The notes: a model not told the origin generated them from the sequence alone. 64,000 nt of DNA from Liolophura sinensis (GCF_032854445.1 NC_088304.1:12037704-12101703), one strand, 5' to 3'; numbered from the stretch's first letter, positions 45,470-57,814 are shown. Translations and numbers: made by a program.

Positions 45470-46915
45470 TTAGCCCCATCTGGGTTGGGTGAGGGTGAGT
45501 TACTGTGGCGAGGAGGAGGGCATTAGCAGTTTTCCTTACAGCCAGAAAACCACAGAAGACATAGAGTTTATGTTTTATTACATGTTAGGGCATTCTATCG
45601 TGGTTATGTTAACAATTAACTGTTGTCTTCAAGTCTAAATATCCAAATGGTAAATTCCAAATGGCACATCTGACCCCAACCCCAAAGGAAACTGCGAGAC
45701 ATTTATCGGTGCCATAGATGTTTAATCAACATCTTGCTCCTTAGGTTGATGTCTTAATTCCATGGTGGCTTTAATTACGGACCCTGGGTATAGGCAGTCA
45801 TTAGTTCGTTGTATGGTTAAGCTGTCTGGATAAAGGAGAAGATTTTCTTCTCAACCGAAAAACGAAGCTGTGATTCATCCAACTTACTCTGAAACATGAT
45901 TGTTTCTGGACGTTTTGACTTTGATGTCTGTTAAGCGTAACACTTTTTGATGTGGAAGGAGTTCTTATAGGAAGAGTTCTTTTGGTGTACGTTTTCATTC
46001 ACCCATGTAGTGTGTTTCCGTTCCTCCCCTGTACTATTTCTGGAGGAATAAATGATTGATTATAGATTAACACCGATATTTCTGAAGGAAGACTCCGCTT
46101 TGTGTATAATATGAAGCTTCTAATGCACAACTGCAGCATCGAGGTCCGTCTTGTGTAGGGCAAAAGGTTTTTGGTCAAGTTTTTGCACTCCTGTTCTAAG
46201 ACTGTTGTCATCTACATCAAGCTAAGCAAACGGCATAGGAGACTCGTTTGTTTTCGTCCATTAGAGAACAACTGGTTTACTGCTTGGAGAGAGTGCGCGC
46301 TCATCTCTACAGAGACCTTGAGATCTAGCATCTTGAGATCTTTTCGGTAGAACGTTTAGAAAGAAGTTGATGTATCCTTAGGAAATTTACAAATTATAGT
46401 TACAGGTTAATCACAAGCACCATTGGATAGAACAACCAAGTCTTCGTCATGGTAAAAATGCTACTGAAGTAGCGGTCATGTTACTTTTTGAAATTTGTTC
46501 GTGTTCAAGTCCTGATGCCTGATGTCCACCGCTCGTTGTAGAAGATGTAGAATGTTCCACTAACCTAATTTTCTTCACCTCATCAAGGATTCAGTCTCAA
46601 AACAATTAATGCTGCCTGTCTGCTTCACTTGCAGTATCTTCATCAAGGAATAATGTATGTATCCATCAAGACATAGTTAGCTTTAGAGTCTATTCAGTTA
46701 ATGCATTTATGGCTCTATACAAGAATGTCTGTGCAGTTTAATGTACTAGTTTCACAGCCTGCATCTGTCAAGTGGCAAAAACATTTTGTGACGTCACTTT
46801 TCACAATATGGTCAGAAAAGACCACTCAAGCATCTAGTGATTTAAAGGCAAATTACTAAGTTGCAAAAATGTGAAAAAAAGGATTTCATCTGACTTACAT
46901 TTCATAACATACAGT
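45470..46915. other. Intron DNA without recognised features
   Basis: No exon, SINE or array identified. Confidence 0.5.
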
Positions 46916-46919
46916 ACAA

Positions 46920-47103
46920 CTTATGGCCTAACAGTTAAAGTGTTCGCCTCGGAGTCGGGAGACCCTGGATCTAACCCGAGTAGGGTCATACCAAAGACTG
47001 ACCCTACCAAAGTAGGGTCAGTGAAAAAGATGACTGGGTAGGTGTCTGGTGTTTTCAGCATGATACTTTAGCGGCTTCATCACTTTGGCAGTATGGACGC
47101 GCC
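46920..47103 (+). mobile_element. tRNA-derived SINE, family 3, second copy
   Basis: TGGCCTAACAGTTAAAGTGT, GAGTCGGGAGACCCTGGATC, AACCCGAGTAGGGTCATACC; shares its layout with 17905-18190. Confidence 0.6.
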
Positions 47104-47114
47104 TTGCTAAAAGA

Positions 47115-47309
47115 ATTTATTTATTTGATTGATGTTTTGTGCCATACTCAAGAATATTTCACTTATACGACGGTGGTCAGCATTATGGTGGGAGGAAACC
47201 GGGCAGAGCCCCGGGGAAACCCACGACCATCCACCGGTTGCTGCAGACCTTCCCAGGTACGGTCGGAGAGGAAGCCAGCATGAGCTGGGCTTGAACTCAC
47301 AGCGACCAC
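47115..47309 (-). mobile_element. SINE family 1, copy lacking the tRNA-like 5' end
   Basis: TTGATTGATGTTTTGTGCC, AAGAATATTTCACTTATACG, body, then GGGCTTGAACTCACAGCGAC (B box on minus) where it breaks into the family 2 tail at 47325. Confidence 0.82.
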
Positions 47310-47324
47310 ACATACATGTAATGA

Positions 47325-47400
47325 CTCCTTCTTGTCACATGACTGAAAAATTGTTAAGCATGACGTCAAACCCAAAGGATACATACATACATACTGTGAA
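47325..47400 (+). mobile_element. SINE family 2, tail fragment
   Basis: CCTTCTTGTCACATGACTGA, AATTGTTAAGCATGACGTC, then (ATAC)n. Confidence 0.6.
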
Positions 47401-47487
47401 TAGGGTCGATACCGAGTCCTGTGGTGTATTTGTGAAAATCCTTCTCTTTTTGTAATAACTCAACATTAACAAGCCAGCCGTTCCCAT

Positions 47488-47560
47488 CTGGCCGATTAGA
47501 TCAGCTGGTAGAGTGACGGAGGCTAGACACTCTACGCCGTGAGTTGCAGTCAGTATTTTA
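47488..47560 (+). mobile_element. tRNA-like SINE head
   Basis: TTAGATCAGCTGGTAGAGTG (A box), then CTACGCCGTGAGTTGCAGTC (weak B box). The spacing is tRNA-like but the stems are broken. Confidence 0.4.
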
Positions 47561-47629
47561 GCTTCTCTGGATTTATCAGTGTCGGAGTTCATGTCTTTAC
47601 AAAAACCCGTTCATACCGGCTCTTGATTG

Positions 47630-47888
47630 GTGTGCACACAAAAAACACTTGTGCTGTACGAACACAAAACTTTTGCACTTTCCAACAAAAGTCTTGTGTA
47701 ATGTTTGAACACTTACTATCTTGTGTTGCATTAACACAAAGTTTTCTTTTATTTATTATTTTGCCACAGAAACGTGTATATTTCATTTATATAACACGTG
47801 TTTGTTTGGGAGTAACACATTTCTGTGTTGAGTAAAACAATACAAATTGTTGTGTCGTGTTCTTCAACACAAGTTTTTTTGTGTATGG
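47630..47888. mobile_element. MITE candidate with ~21-bp terminal inverted repeats
   Basis: Left end ACACAAAAAACACTTGTGCTG; right end CAACACAAGTTTTTTTGTGTA, which reads TACACAAAAAAACTTGTGTTG on the other strand. The interior is rich in scattered AACACAA/TTGTGTT words. About 255 bp, non-coding, no clear target-site duplication found. Confidence 0.5.
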
Positions 47889-47889
47889 G

Positions 47890-48620
47890 ATAAGCTAGCC
47901 TTCAGCCTCAGATATATTGTGTCTTTCCTACGGAATTCATAATACAGACCCGTTAACGTACAAAAACATGACAAATTTAAGCAGTATTATTTCAAAGGCT
48001 AACAACTAAGCAACCGGTTCTAGGTTAGAGCATATGTAAATCATGCAATAAGCTCACCAATAGCATACCATCCCCTAATATACATATTATCTAGGATATA
48101 CAATTTCAGAATAAAAATATGACATATGAGGTAAAAACGTGTGTGGGTTGCTTTGTGAAGTATAAAGCCGATGGGTAGGGCGGACAAGACATGATAAAAA
48201 TCATGATGGAATTAACGGCGCATGTAGTGCATCTTATGTGTACACCATAGATTCGTGCGGACACCACAGTTTGTATAATACACACTATACACGTAGTAGT
48301 GTGTAGACTTTACACTGAATTTTTTGCTATGCATTTCAAAAAATAAATAGATTCACTGGAGATCAGGCCTATACTGTATTTTCTTTAAACGGAAGAAAAT
48401 CCTATTACTCTAATCTGTTGGGTTTTTTGTGTGTATGTGTGTTAGAGAGAGGGAGAGATCCGGAAAGGGACCTTTACCGGACATGATTTTTTAAATGATT
48501 AAAGAATTACAGCTTGTAGTTCTGGTCCTCTTCACATTGAAATTTATATTTTGTATTTCCCGAGGAAATACAATCATTTCACTCGACATGAGTTGGTCTT
48601 TTAAATGATTAAATCTCAGC
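47890..48620. other. Intron DNA without recognised features
   Basis: Nothing recognised apart from short GT and GA runs near 48430-48455. Confidence 0.5.
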
Positions 48621-48627
48621 AGCTTCC

Positions 48628-48690
48628 CACCAATGCTGTGAGTTCAAGTCCAGTTCATGCTGCTTCCTCTCCCGTCGTATGTGGAAAATT
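48628..48690 (+). mobile_element. SINE family 1, short internal fragment
   Basis: CCACCAATGCTGTGAGTTCA … GTCCAGTTCATGCTGC. Confidence 0.6.
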
Positions 48691-48852
48691 CTGTATATTT
48701 AGTTCATATGTTCATGGCGAAGATCCGATTTATGATGCGTTTCCATTTCCAATTGATATTAGCATTAGTATTGCGTCTTAAGTGGTATATTGTATAATAT
48801 ATACGACGATAAAGCAATGGTGAGTTCATACTGAACCCTGAGTTATCATTCA

Positions 48853-49320
48853 GTACAACAATCCATCCAGTTCAACAATCCATCCAGTACAACAACGCAT
48901 CCAGTACAACGCATCCAGCACAACAACACATCCAGTACAACAACCCATCCAGTACAACAACGCATCCAGTACAACAACACATCCAGTACAACAACCCATC
49001 CAGTACAACAACGCATCCAGTACAACAATCCATCCAGTTCAACAACCCATCCAGTACAACAACCCATCCAGTACAACAACCCATCCAGTACAACAACGCA
49101 CCCAGTACAACAACCCATCCAGTACAACAACGCATCCAGTACAACAACGCATCCAGTACAACAATCCATCCAGTACAACAATCCATCCAGTACAACAACG
49201 CATCCAGTACAACCCATCCAGCACAACAACACATCCAGTACAACAATCCATCCAGTACAACAACGCATCCAGTACAACAACGCATGCAACACAACAGCAC
49301 ATCCAGTACAACAACGCATC
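48853..49320. repeat. 17-bp minisatellite
   Basis: About 27 copies of GCATCCAGTACAACAAC with first-base variants (GC, CC, AC, TC) and a few shortened units. Overlapping minus-strand frames here (CCTGCVVVLD-type) are artefacts of the repeat. Confidence 0.94.
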
Positions 49321-49674
49321 AACTGTAATTATAAACTTCATATTAAATAGATAAACAATGTTTACTGCTCCAAACTATCTGATGGCTGAAGCTCGGAATT
49401 TCAGTTGCCTCTATCACCATGGCTTAAGCAGAAATAGGTAAAAAAACATTTGGAATTTATCAGACGTCACTGTCCTTGAATTACTCAAAGTTCTGAGTAG
49501 TCATCTCATTTAACATTCGTTAACATCTAAACAATGCACAGTAGCCAGGCTTTTCGGATGCTTGGTTCACTAACAGAATCCTAGGGATCGTTTTACCTAG
49601 CGCACGTAGCACTACGTTCACGTAAATAAAATGGCGACGTAATACTTAAGGTTTGTGTGGGAATACAATATAAT

Positions 49675-49800
49675 AAAAAGACTTACGCCACAGAGAGTAA
49701 AACCAGAGAAGCGACACTAGTGTGATAATTGGCAAATGTTGTCAGCCCCCTGTCAGTTTTGGGTTTTATTCCAACTCATCATGTAAATCCTTAAATAACA
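49675..49800 (-). repeat. Dispersed ~120-bp element with donor-like end
   Basis: On the minus strand, …GGTTTTACTCTCTGTGGC/GTAAGTCTTTTTA, preceded by AATAAAACCCAAAACTGACA. Confidence 0.6.
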
Positions 49801-49828
49801 GCGTTTTACATTTAAGCAGAATTAGGTT

Positions 49829-49834
49829 ATTTGT

Positions 49835-49873
<39 letters not shown>

Positions 49874-49876
49874 TTA
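49829..49876. repeat. (TTTA)n microsatellite
   Basis: About eleven TTTA units. Confidence 0.95.
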
Positions 49877-51199
49877 TTCATACCACATGCCAACAGGCAT
49901 ACGCTCAGTTACAGAGCTCACAAATACTATATACAATAAAATAACTACAACTAGATACAGAAATACGGTTAACATGAGATATAAATTAAGGCAAGTTAAC
50001 AAAAGTGACAAACATTGAAAATGTTACATTGCAGATGATTTAACATTAAACACAGTGTAACTAGACAGATAACGTTAATAAGGTAACGTTAGAAAAATTG
50101 TGACACAAAACAGTGCCATGAAACGCTAAATACTGTTCAGAAGAAATTGCGAAATTTCTGCGTTTGAGTCATTTAAAAACAATTAAACACTTGTAAGTTT
50201 CGAGGAATAAATTATTTCGCCTAAAATATATGTACTGTACAGCCGGTCCCTGACCATCAATCCTACACTCACTGTGGCCGGAGGATACACTGAAGATCGG
50301 CCCATGGTAATCAAATGTTTTAACACTAAATACGGACTGATTTCTTGCAAACCGTCATGCCCCTTATGAAGACCATGGTAAACTCGCAGCACATTTATTT
50401 TACACAAATTTCGCACAAAATTCGAGTTTTATTAGCTTACAGTCTGGGACCCCAAACCTTTTTATCGATCCTATTGTTGACTCAATTTTTATAAAAGCCT
50501 AAAAACGTGTTTATTATGAACACATGCAATATAGGCCCTAGTCCTGCAGATGAATCCTAAAGCTAAGGCCATTCCTCTACATATCAATGTAAAAATTATG
50601 AAAATACACCAAAGAAAGTACAAATCAAAAATGTAAAACATCCGTTAGCGCAATTCCAATCCAGTTTTTGCTGTTACTTTAGCATAGCCCAAATAATTAG
50701 CTTTCACAAAATATCAGTCTCCTCTGTGCAAATGATACGTTCAAAATCCCTGATAAAGTTGCAAAAGTTTATGGAGCAAGTCGCATGATAAGTTTTGAAT
50801 CATTTTAACAATTTAAATACTATTATGAGTCTGTTCACGGTTTGAAACTCGATCGCGAGAATAATACAAGGGCTACAGGATACATCCGATGGCGTTACAA
50901 CAAACTGGGAAGTACATGAATGTCGTAAAATGATACGCTGACCATGGCACAATCATGCACGGGCTGTCGGCGGACCATCGGCCGACCCTACGCGGATGGA
51001 AACTGAGGGTGACCCTGTAGCGCATGACAATCCCCCCAAATGGGCGTAGGATTGATGGTCAGAATCTGGCTGTGCTGTACAGTCAAAAGGATAATTTAAG
51101 CCGGAATGACCAAAAACCAGGTCTTCTGTTACTTAGCGTTTTTAACTTGAAAATTTACATGCATTATGATATCCCAGTACACAATAATCTATATGAAAC
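49877..51199. other. Intron DNA without recognised features
   Basis: No exon or repeat family identified. Confidence 0.5.
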
Positions 51200-51313
<114 letters not shown>

Positions 51314-51667
51314 TTTTGTTGTAAAAATAATACAAGATCTTTTTATGAACCCCAGTATTTTGAATGCTTTGTTGATGAATACAATACGTGGGGTTTGAAA
51401 TAAAAGATGCGTTGATGTTAAATGTAGTTTATCAAGATATGCTATAGGGTGATGGCGTTCTGCATGACATACACGTGAATGTGGTTTTTAGGGTGCATTT
51501 TGAAATATTTATTCAGACTTGTCAGCCAGTTTCTATAAATTTGGCTGATTAAGAAACAAGGGAAAAAACAAATGAAATGAGAAAAATAAAATAAATGATT
51601 AACAACGAACTCTGACGGCTTGCTTCATTCATAGTGCATATCCTCTTTGTCTCCTTTGATTTTGCAG

Positions 51668-51729
51668 AATTTGTCCAAACAAAGATAACAAAACCGAAAG
51701 CAGACACACTGAGTAAATCTGTCAAGAAG
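51668..51729 (+). CDS. Carbohydrate sulfotransferase A, coding exon 2 (stem)
   Basis: 62-nt micro-exon: acceptor TTTGATTTTGCAG (ends 51667), donor GTAAGTATATG (51730). It encodes the basic stem EFVQTKITKPKADTLSKSVKK (residues 28-48). The split Glu codon joins exon 1, and phase 0 joins exon 3 at VFQID. An exon of the same length, phase and related sequence in the minus-strand paralog (19155-19094) is the main evidence. Confidence 0.87.
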
Positions 51730-51894
51730 GTAAGTATATGCGTCAAAGTCTACAAAGATTCGCAAACAAATAAAAGTCGAAGTGGTTAATCTTTCACGTC
51801 TTCATAAAGCAATTAGACTTTGAATGCCCCGGAATGCTGCTCCAAACCGTGAAGCCTATCACTAAATTGTCTTTCTCTGGAATATGCAGTCTGA

Positions 51895-53500
51895 ATGTGT
51901 GTTGATGGGCTGTGATTGGCTGGATGTTATTTTTACTTGTCAGGTTTTTATTCTTGTTGTGATTGGCTGGAATTTATTGTTACTTGTTGGGCTGTTATTC
52001 TCGCTGTGATTGGCTGGAAGCTGTTGTTACATGCTGATGTCTTATCCTTGTGATCGGCTGGGATTTGGATTTGGGTTATGATGATCGGGTGTGGGTTATC
52101 ACATTACGTGTCGAGATATTGTCCATGTGAATGACTGGAAGTTATTGCATTACGTGTATTGGTATCGTCCTTGTTGTAAATGGCTGGAAGCTATCACATT
52201 AGGTGTAGGGGTATTGTCCTTGTTGTGAGTGGTTGGAAATTATTGCATTACGTGTAGGAGTATTGTCCTTGTTGTAAATGACTGCAAGCTATCACATTAC
52301 GTGTAGAGGTATTGTCCTTATTGTGAATGGCTGGAAGTTATTACATTACGTGTAGGAGTATCGTCCTTGTAGTAAATGGCTGGAAGCTATCACATTACGT
52401 GTAGAGGTATTGTCCTTATTGTGAATGTCTGGAAGTTATTACATTACGTGTAGGAGTATCGTCCTTGTTGTAAATGGCTGGAAGCTATCACATTAGGTGT
52501 AGAGGTATTGTCCTTGTTGTGAGTGGTTGGAAATTATTGCATTACGTGTAGGAGTATTGTCCTTGTTGTAAATGACTGCAAGCTATCACATTACGTGTAG
52601 AGGTATTGTCCTTATTGTGAATGGCTGGAAGTTATTACATTACGTGTAGGAGTATCGTCCTTGTAGTAAATGGCTGGAAGCTATCACATTACGTGTAGAG
52701 GTATTGTCCTTATTGTGAATGTCTGGAAGTTATTACATTACGTGTAGGAGTATCGTCCTTGTTGTAAATGGCTGGAAGCTATCACATTACGTGTAGAGGT
52801 ATTGTCCTTGTGTAGGAGTATCGTCCTTGTTGTAAATGGCTGGAAGCTATCACATTACGTGTAGAGGTATTGTCCTTGTTGTGAATGGCTGGAAGTTATT
52901 ACATTACGTGTAGGAGTATCGTCCTTGTAGTAAATGGCTGGAAGCTATCACATTACGTGTAGAGGTATTGTCCTTATTGTGAGTGTCTGGAAGTTATTAC
53001 ATTACGTGTAGGAGTATCGTCCTTGTTGTAAATGGCTGGAAGCTATCACATTACGTGTAGAGGTATAGTCCTTATTGTGAATGACTGGAAGTTATTACAT
53101 TACGTGTAGGGGTATCGTCCTTGTTGTAAATGGCTGCAAGCTATCACATTACGTGTAGAGGTATAGTCCTTATTGTGAATGACTGGAAGTTATTACATTA
53201 CGTGTAGGAGTATCGTCCTTGTTGTAAATGGCTGGAAGCTATCACATTAGTTGTAGGGGTATTGTCCTTGTTGTGAATGGCTGGAAATTATCACATTACA
53301 TGTAGATGTATTTTCCTTGTGACGAATAGCTGGAAGTTGTCACATTGCGTGTTAGGGTATTATTTAACAGTTCGTTTTATGTTGTTATCGTTATTGTGGT
53401 TGGCTGAATGTTAGTATTCGGTATCTGAGTCATCCTTGTTTTGACGAGCGGAGAGTTGACGACACGTGTTATAAGTTGTTATTCGCGTGTTGTAAATGGT
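51895..53500. repeat. 49-bp minisatellite with dimeric and 294-bp higher-order structure
   Basis: The core unit contains CATTACGTGTAGGAGTATCG, TCCTTGTTGTAAATGGCTGG and AAGCTATCA. Two unit types (TATCA-ending, TATTA-ending) alternate, giving a 98-bp dimer. A variant trio (TTAGGTGTAGGGG, GAGTGGTTGGAAATTATTG, AATGACTGCAAGC) at about 52200 recurs at about 52494, 294 bp (6 units) later. The centre is homogeneous, and both edges (51895-52130, 53280-53500) decay. Confidence 0.9.
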
Positions 53501-54389
53501 TGAGAGTTATCGTAGCGTGCTGCGAATGGAATGCGTTTCAAATGAAATAAGAATGTCAGATGGCAATTTTGAAACGAAATCTATTTGTGGAGAATGTTCG
53601 TTCAAACGCCTATGGTTTTTTGTTAAGGTTTTGTTTACTCTGGTTATCGTGTGACCAAGCATCAGTGCGAATCGATGTGTGTAGAGAGATTTTCATGCCT
53701 GAAATATGGCTTGCGCTACAGAAGCTTATCTAATCTGTCTTCTAATTGATGCAAAGGTTTCAAAGAAAAACAGCCGTTTATTTACCACCACGTGCGAAAT
53801 TTAAGTAAAGATGCTACACGCTCCAAGTTGTTTGAAAAATCACACAGAGGAGTTGCTGTAGAGACCTAGATTGTTGACATCACATATCCACTACCTTTTT
53901 CTAAACCTGCAGGGGTCTGTAACAAGTATGTATTTTAGTACGTCCCCCTCCTAAAATAGCCCATCCCAACACTGACCGTGGCATAACGTGTAACGTTGTA
54001 ATATATAGGCTAGCCGATCTGCACAATTCATATTTAGAAGGGTGATTAGAACGCCATTTTGTTAAGAACAAGTGGATACAAGTATAATTCCTACGTTTTT
54101 ATAGCTGCTGTGAAATATTTTAGGTGATACGCTGGATTCCACATGTTACTATGGCTATGGCACAGTCAGTTAGAATCTTTCTGTATTAAATTTAATCACA
54201 AAAGTAGCTCAAATATATATGTGCATCAATAAAGTATTCCACATAAAGTTTAAAAAGCCTAACTTTTATTCTATGCAATGTTGAATTACTCTGATATAAA
54301 AGGTCAAAGTAAGCAAAACTGCGTACATGGAAAGATCGAAACAGCCTTAATGTTAACAGCTTTGACCAATCAAGCGTTGATTGGCTAGA

Positions 54390-54670
54390 GGCCTACCATT
54401 CAGCGTGTTGAAGTAGATCGCATTGTTGGATATACGAAAGGCTGCAATCAAAGAGCAACTGAGATACATATTTTATTATCGACAACTCATATATTAGTTT
54501 GGTACACGATTTGAATACGGAATATATTCGTCCGAAGCATACCTTGGGTCTTTCCAACATCGCTGAAAACTGTTGACTGCTTCTTTTTGGCGAGGCCGTT
54601 CTAATTTCGCACTTCACATAGTTTTATTTTAGTTCTTTGGTGTTTTGTATTAAACATCGTTTAAGGCGGA
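54390..54670 (+). repeat. ~300-bp repeat unit, copy 2
   Basis: GCAATCAAAGAGCAACTGAG, ATATTTTATTATCGACAACT, GAAAACTGTTGACTGCTTC, TTAGTTCTTTGGTGTTTTG; same order as 43240-43560. Confidence 0.8.
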
Positions 54671-55299
54671 AATATTGCAATAGAAGCAAGCATAAAAACG
54701 AAGCCAAAATCAGATGAAAAATCGTGGATATTTGAAAAACTTATTCCTTGCATAATAATCTCCTAAATAAGGACGTAATGCATGTCTTATAAATTTACTG
54801 AAATGTAAATTTATTCTTCTTTAGCACATGCATTTAATCTGAATTATGATAATATTTATGAATACATTAAAAATATAAATATGATCAATATCCAAGGTCA
54901 ACACATTTGTTACAAATTAAAGACCCAATTGTAGTTTAAATATATTCACTAAACATGCGTTACATGCTCATTTATAACATTATTACGTAAAGACAATATG
55001 TCCCAAATACCACAATATAAAAATTCTTTTCTGGTGTTTTTAGTCTTGAAAGAAAAATCGAAAAAAAATATATTTAAGACCACATTTACAACTGACTGGT
55101 CACAATTTACATCTGAACGTTATGGGGTTGATGTATAGGCCTACTTTCTCCGCCTAAGACAGAAAGGGTCCTGTGTTGTGTCTTCTACGGATTGTGTCTG
55201 TCTTGTTTTACTTCTAACAAAATGACGTAATGTGTTGAGACGCATAGTTGTCCATTAGTTGAGTTTTGAGATCGGCTTCTTCCACCTCCAAATGTTGAA

Positions 55300-55450
55300 A
55301 TAAATAAAAGACTTACATCATAGAGAGTAACACCAGAGCCGTGAAAACAGTGTTATGGTTCACAAATGGTCACAGGAAACCGGTGAAAATACGGTCTTTT
55401 TGTTGTCTTACCTCAGGGTTTTATTCTAACTATTCATATAAATTTATATG
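55300..55450 (-). repeat. Dispersed ~120-bp element with donor-like end
   Basis: On the minus strand, …GGTGTTACTCTCTATGAT/GTAAGTCTTTTA, preceded by AGAATAAAACCCTGAGG. Confidence 0.6.
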
Positions 55451-56079
55451 CTTATACAGAAGCAAATAAAACGACCAATCCGCTATAGGAATATTAGGAA
55501 AATAATGGACGCATAGGAAAAAAAGTCCAGCTATATGACGTGACGTGACTACACAACTTTTTGTTGACATTCGTTTACCGACCATTTGTCTCGCCATGTT
55601 CTGTAATTTCAAACGTCACCACTTAGGCTACCTTCACAAACTTCTTAAGTGAACAAACGCTAAGCCCTTCAATTTTCTCCATCGATGGTCTGTTCTAAAT
55701 AACTGTTTGGGAAGCATTTTTTTCAGGCAGCAATATTTTAGTATATGCATTAAAAGATAGTTGCCTAACCGCTCTGATATGTGCCATCGTACAGTTAGAC
55801 CTTTTTTACCTTTAGGCATAAAAGAGTTCGGACTTGAAACTCTTCAGTTGAAAGACTGGCAAGGTAACGTGTACAGCTTGTCACTTTGAAAATTTCAGTT
55901 TGTGCTATTGGTTAAATTGCAGCGGGTGAACATTTGTTCGATTTTAGCTCCAATTGGAAGTGGATCACTAGTCGAAGGTGGAGGTGAAAATACGAAAGTT
56001 TGTTGTTTAAATTTAGAAGATCGAAATGTTGTTGAAATGTACTGTGAAATACATTTATTCTCAAGCTCAAACCGTGAAT

Positions 56080-56228
56080 GTGGGATGGTCTGCCAGCATT
56101 CTCCTGATGGTCGTGGGTTTCCCCCGCGCTCTGTCCGGTTTCCTCCCACCACAATAATGGTCGCCGTCGTATAAGTGAATTATTCTTGAGCACGGCGTAA
56201 AACACCAATCAAACAAATAAATAAATCA
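56080..56228 (+). mobile_element. SINE family 1, 3' half
   Basis: GGTCTGCCAGCATTCTCCTG, CGTGGGTTTCCCCCGCGC, GTATAAGTGAATTATTCTTG, CAAACAAATAAATAAAT. Confidence 0.82.
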
Positions 56229-56659
56229 AACTGTGCAAAAGGACCAGTATGTCAAATTTGAACTGATCAAAAAGAATTCATAACCTCTTTGTATGATACA
56301 GAAAAAAGGACTAAAACATGACATGGCGCTAAATACAATGTATATGGTAGTGGTTTCATGGAGCTCACTTGCCTAAATAAGCACTTAACTACAATGGCAA
56401 CGTTGTAGAGATATAAAGTGCACTTAACTAAGGGCAACTTAACACTAAGTAAGCTTCATGAAACCGACCCCTGGTAACTTCAGACCTACCCAGTCCGTTT
56501 TCACTTAGAAAGTAAAGTACTCCACCCCCACCCAATCCGTTTTCTCTTTACTTCTGGCATAATGTTAAATGAGATGTTACAAAAAACCGCAACGAAATGT
56601 CAATGAAAAGAAACCAGATTTGAAAATTTTTAAAGAATTCAGTTATTATGTATTTTCAG

Positions 56660-57814
56660 GTGTTTCAAATCGATGAGTCCAACCAAAGAGTGGCCTTACT
56701 TCGCAGACAATGTCGATCACCACTGCTCAAACTGATCGCAGACCTGACCACAAATCGAGAGCGAGTCAACAACAGAATATTGGTGGACCCCAGCCACAAG
56801 CTCAGCTATTGCAACGTTCCCAAGATTGGCTCTTCCTTCTGGTACAGCGCTTTTGCCGTACTGCAAGACAAAGAGAGCGTCACGCGCTCTCCTTACGACC
56901 TTTGGAACAAATACGGAGAAGATTTACATGGGAAGGTCAAGGTGACAAATTTCAAAAAAATTCCTATTAAATTTAGAGACAATTGGCTGCAGGACAGTCT
57001 TTTGTTTCTCTTCGTGCGTGATCCATACGCTCGCTTGTTTTCGGCCTACATAGACAAATTCGTCATCCCGAATAGTTTTTACTGGCCCGGCTCTGGAAGA
57101 GTAGCTGTTCGTTACATTCGGCCCAATCCTTCTAAGTTTGCTATGAAATGCGGCCATGACGTCACCTTCCAAGAATTTCTAAAATTTTTTCTAGCTACGG
57201 AATCTCCAGATAAGAAACTTTCATCCGATCATCACTGGACTCCAATCTACAAACTGTGCAACCCTTGTTCCTATGGCTACAAGTTTATTGGCAAGACGGA
57301 AACGTTTCTAAATGACACTGTGGAGATAATTAAAAGAGCAAAGCTTGGAGATAAAATGGACTTTCAGCGAAGCGGTGAATCTGCTGTAAAAGCCGACATC
57401 GTCAAAACCGTTGAACATTTTTTAAACCACTCTATTCGACTGCATGGCTGTGTGGATATTGGCAGGAATTTGTGGAGATTGTGGTATGCGTTTAAAGCCA
57501 AGGGTTACATAAAACCAGACTCGGAAATTCCACAATTCACCGAAACATTGACGCCCAAGAATACGAAGACAATTAAGGATGAACTTTGTCAAAAAGCCTT
57601 ACAACTGTATGCAGAGCACTCATTTCCGGGCAGTCGCGCGCAATACCGGCACGAAATTCTTACCAAGGCCTTTCGTGACATCCCACAGCACATTCTCATG
57701 GAAGTTAGAAGGGCTTTGCTGCCTGATTTCTTACTGTTTGGTTATAACCCGCAGCCTGATTATATTTTCCCGAACCAGTCTGTATTTATGAATAATGACA
57801 TTTTGAATTTATGA
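56660..57814 (+). CDS. Carbohydrate sulfotransferase A, coding exon 3 (catalytic domain)
   Basis: 384 codons then TGA; acceptor TATGTATTTTCAG ends at 56659. It carries the complete Sulfotransferase_2 domain. The 5'-PSB loop is YCNVPKIGSSFWYSAF (PKIGSS at residues 102-107). The 3'-PSB is FVRDPYARLFSAYIDKF (RDP at 168-170, Ser175). HHWTPIYKLCNPC…YKFIGKTET (about 240-263) corresponds to the family's CxPC…YDFIGKxE block. The C-terminal half ends PDYIFPNQSVFMNN. No frame breaks, all motifs kept, length typical: likely a functional lumenal enzyme. The sugar and position sulfated cannot be told from sequence, and several CHST subfamilies share these motifs, so no symbol is given. Confidence 0.93.
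   Translation: MFQIDESNQRVALLRRQCRSPLLKLIADLTTNRERVNNRILVDPSHKLSYCNVPKIGSSFWYSAFAVLQDKESVTRSPYDLWNKYGEDLHGKVKVTNFKKIPIKFRDNWLQDSLLFLFVRDPYARLFSAYIDKFVIPNSFYWPGSGRVAVRYIRPNPSKFAMKCGHDVTFQEFLKFFLATESPDKKLSSDHHWTPIYKLCNPCSYGYKFIGKTETFLNDTVEIIKRAKLGDKMDFQRSGESAVKADIVKTVEHFLNHSIRLHGCVDIGRNLWRLWYAFKAKGYIKPDSEIPQFTETLTPKNTKTIKDELCQKALQLYAEHSFPGSRAQYRHEILTKAFRDIPQHILMEVRRALLPDFLLFGYNPQPDYIFPNQSVFMNNDILNL

Larger units (their letters stand above)
51730..56659 (+). other. Sulfotransferase A intron 2
   Basis: 4.9-kb intron dominated at its 5' side by the 49-bp array. It also holds a copy of the 300-bp repeat (54390), the donor-like dispersed element (55310) and a SINE 3' half (56080). 53500-54390 and 54680-55300 hold nothing recognisable. 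Confidence 0.75.

Noticed and set aside
48846-49341. Minus-strand frames of 100-158 codons rich in Cys and Trp
   Set aside because: All are readings of the 17-bp array in different frames.
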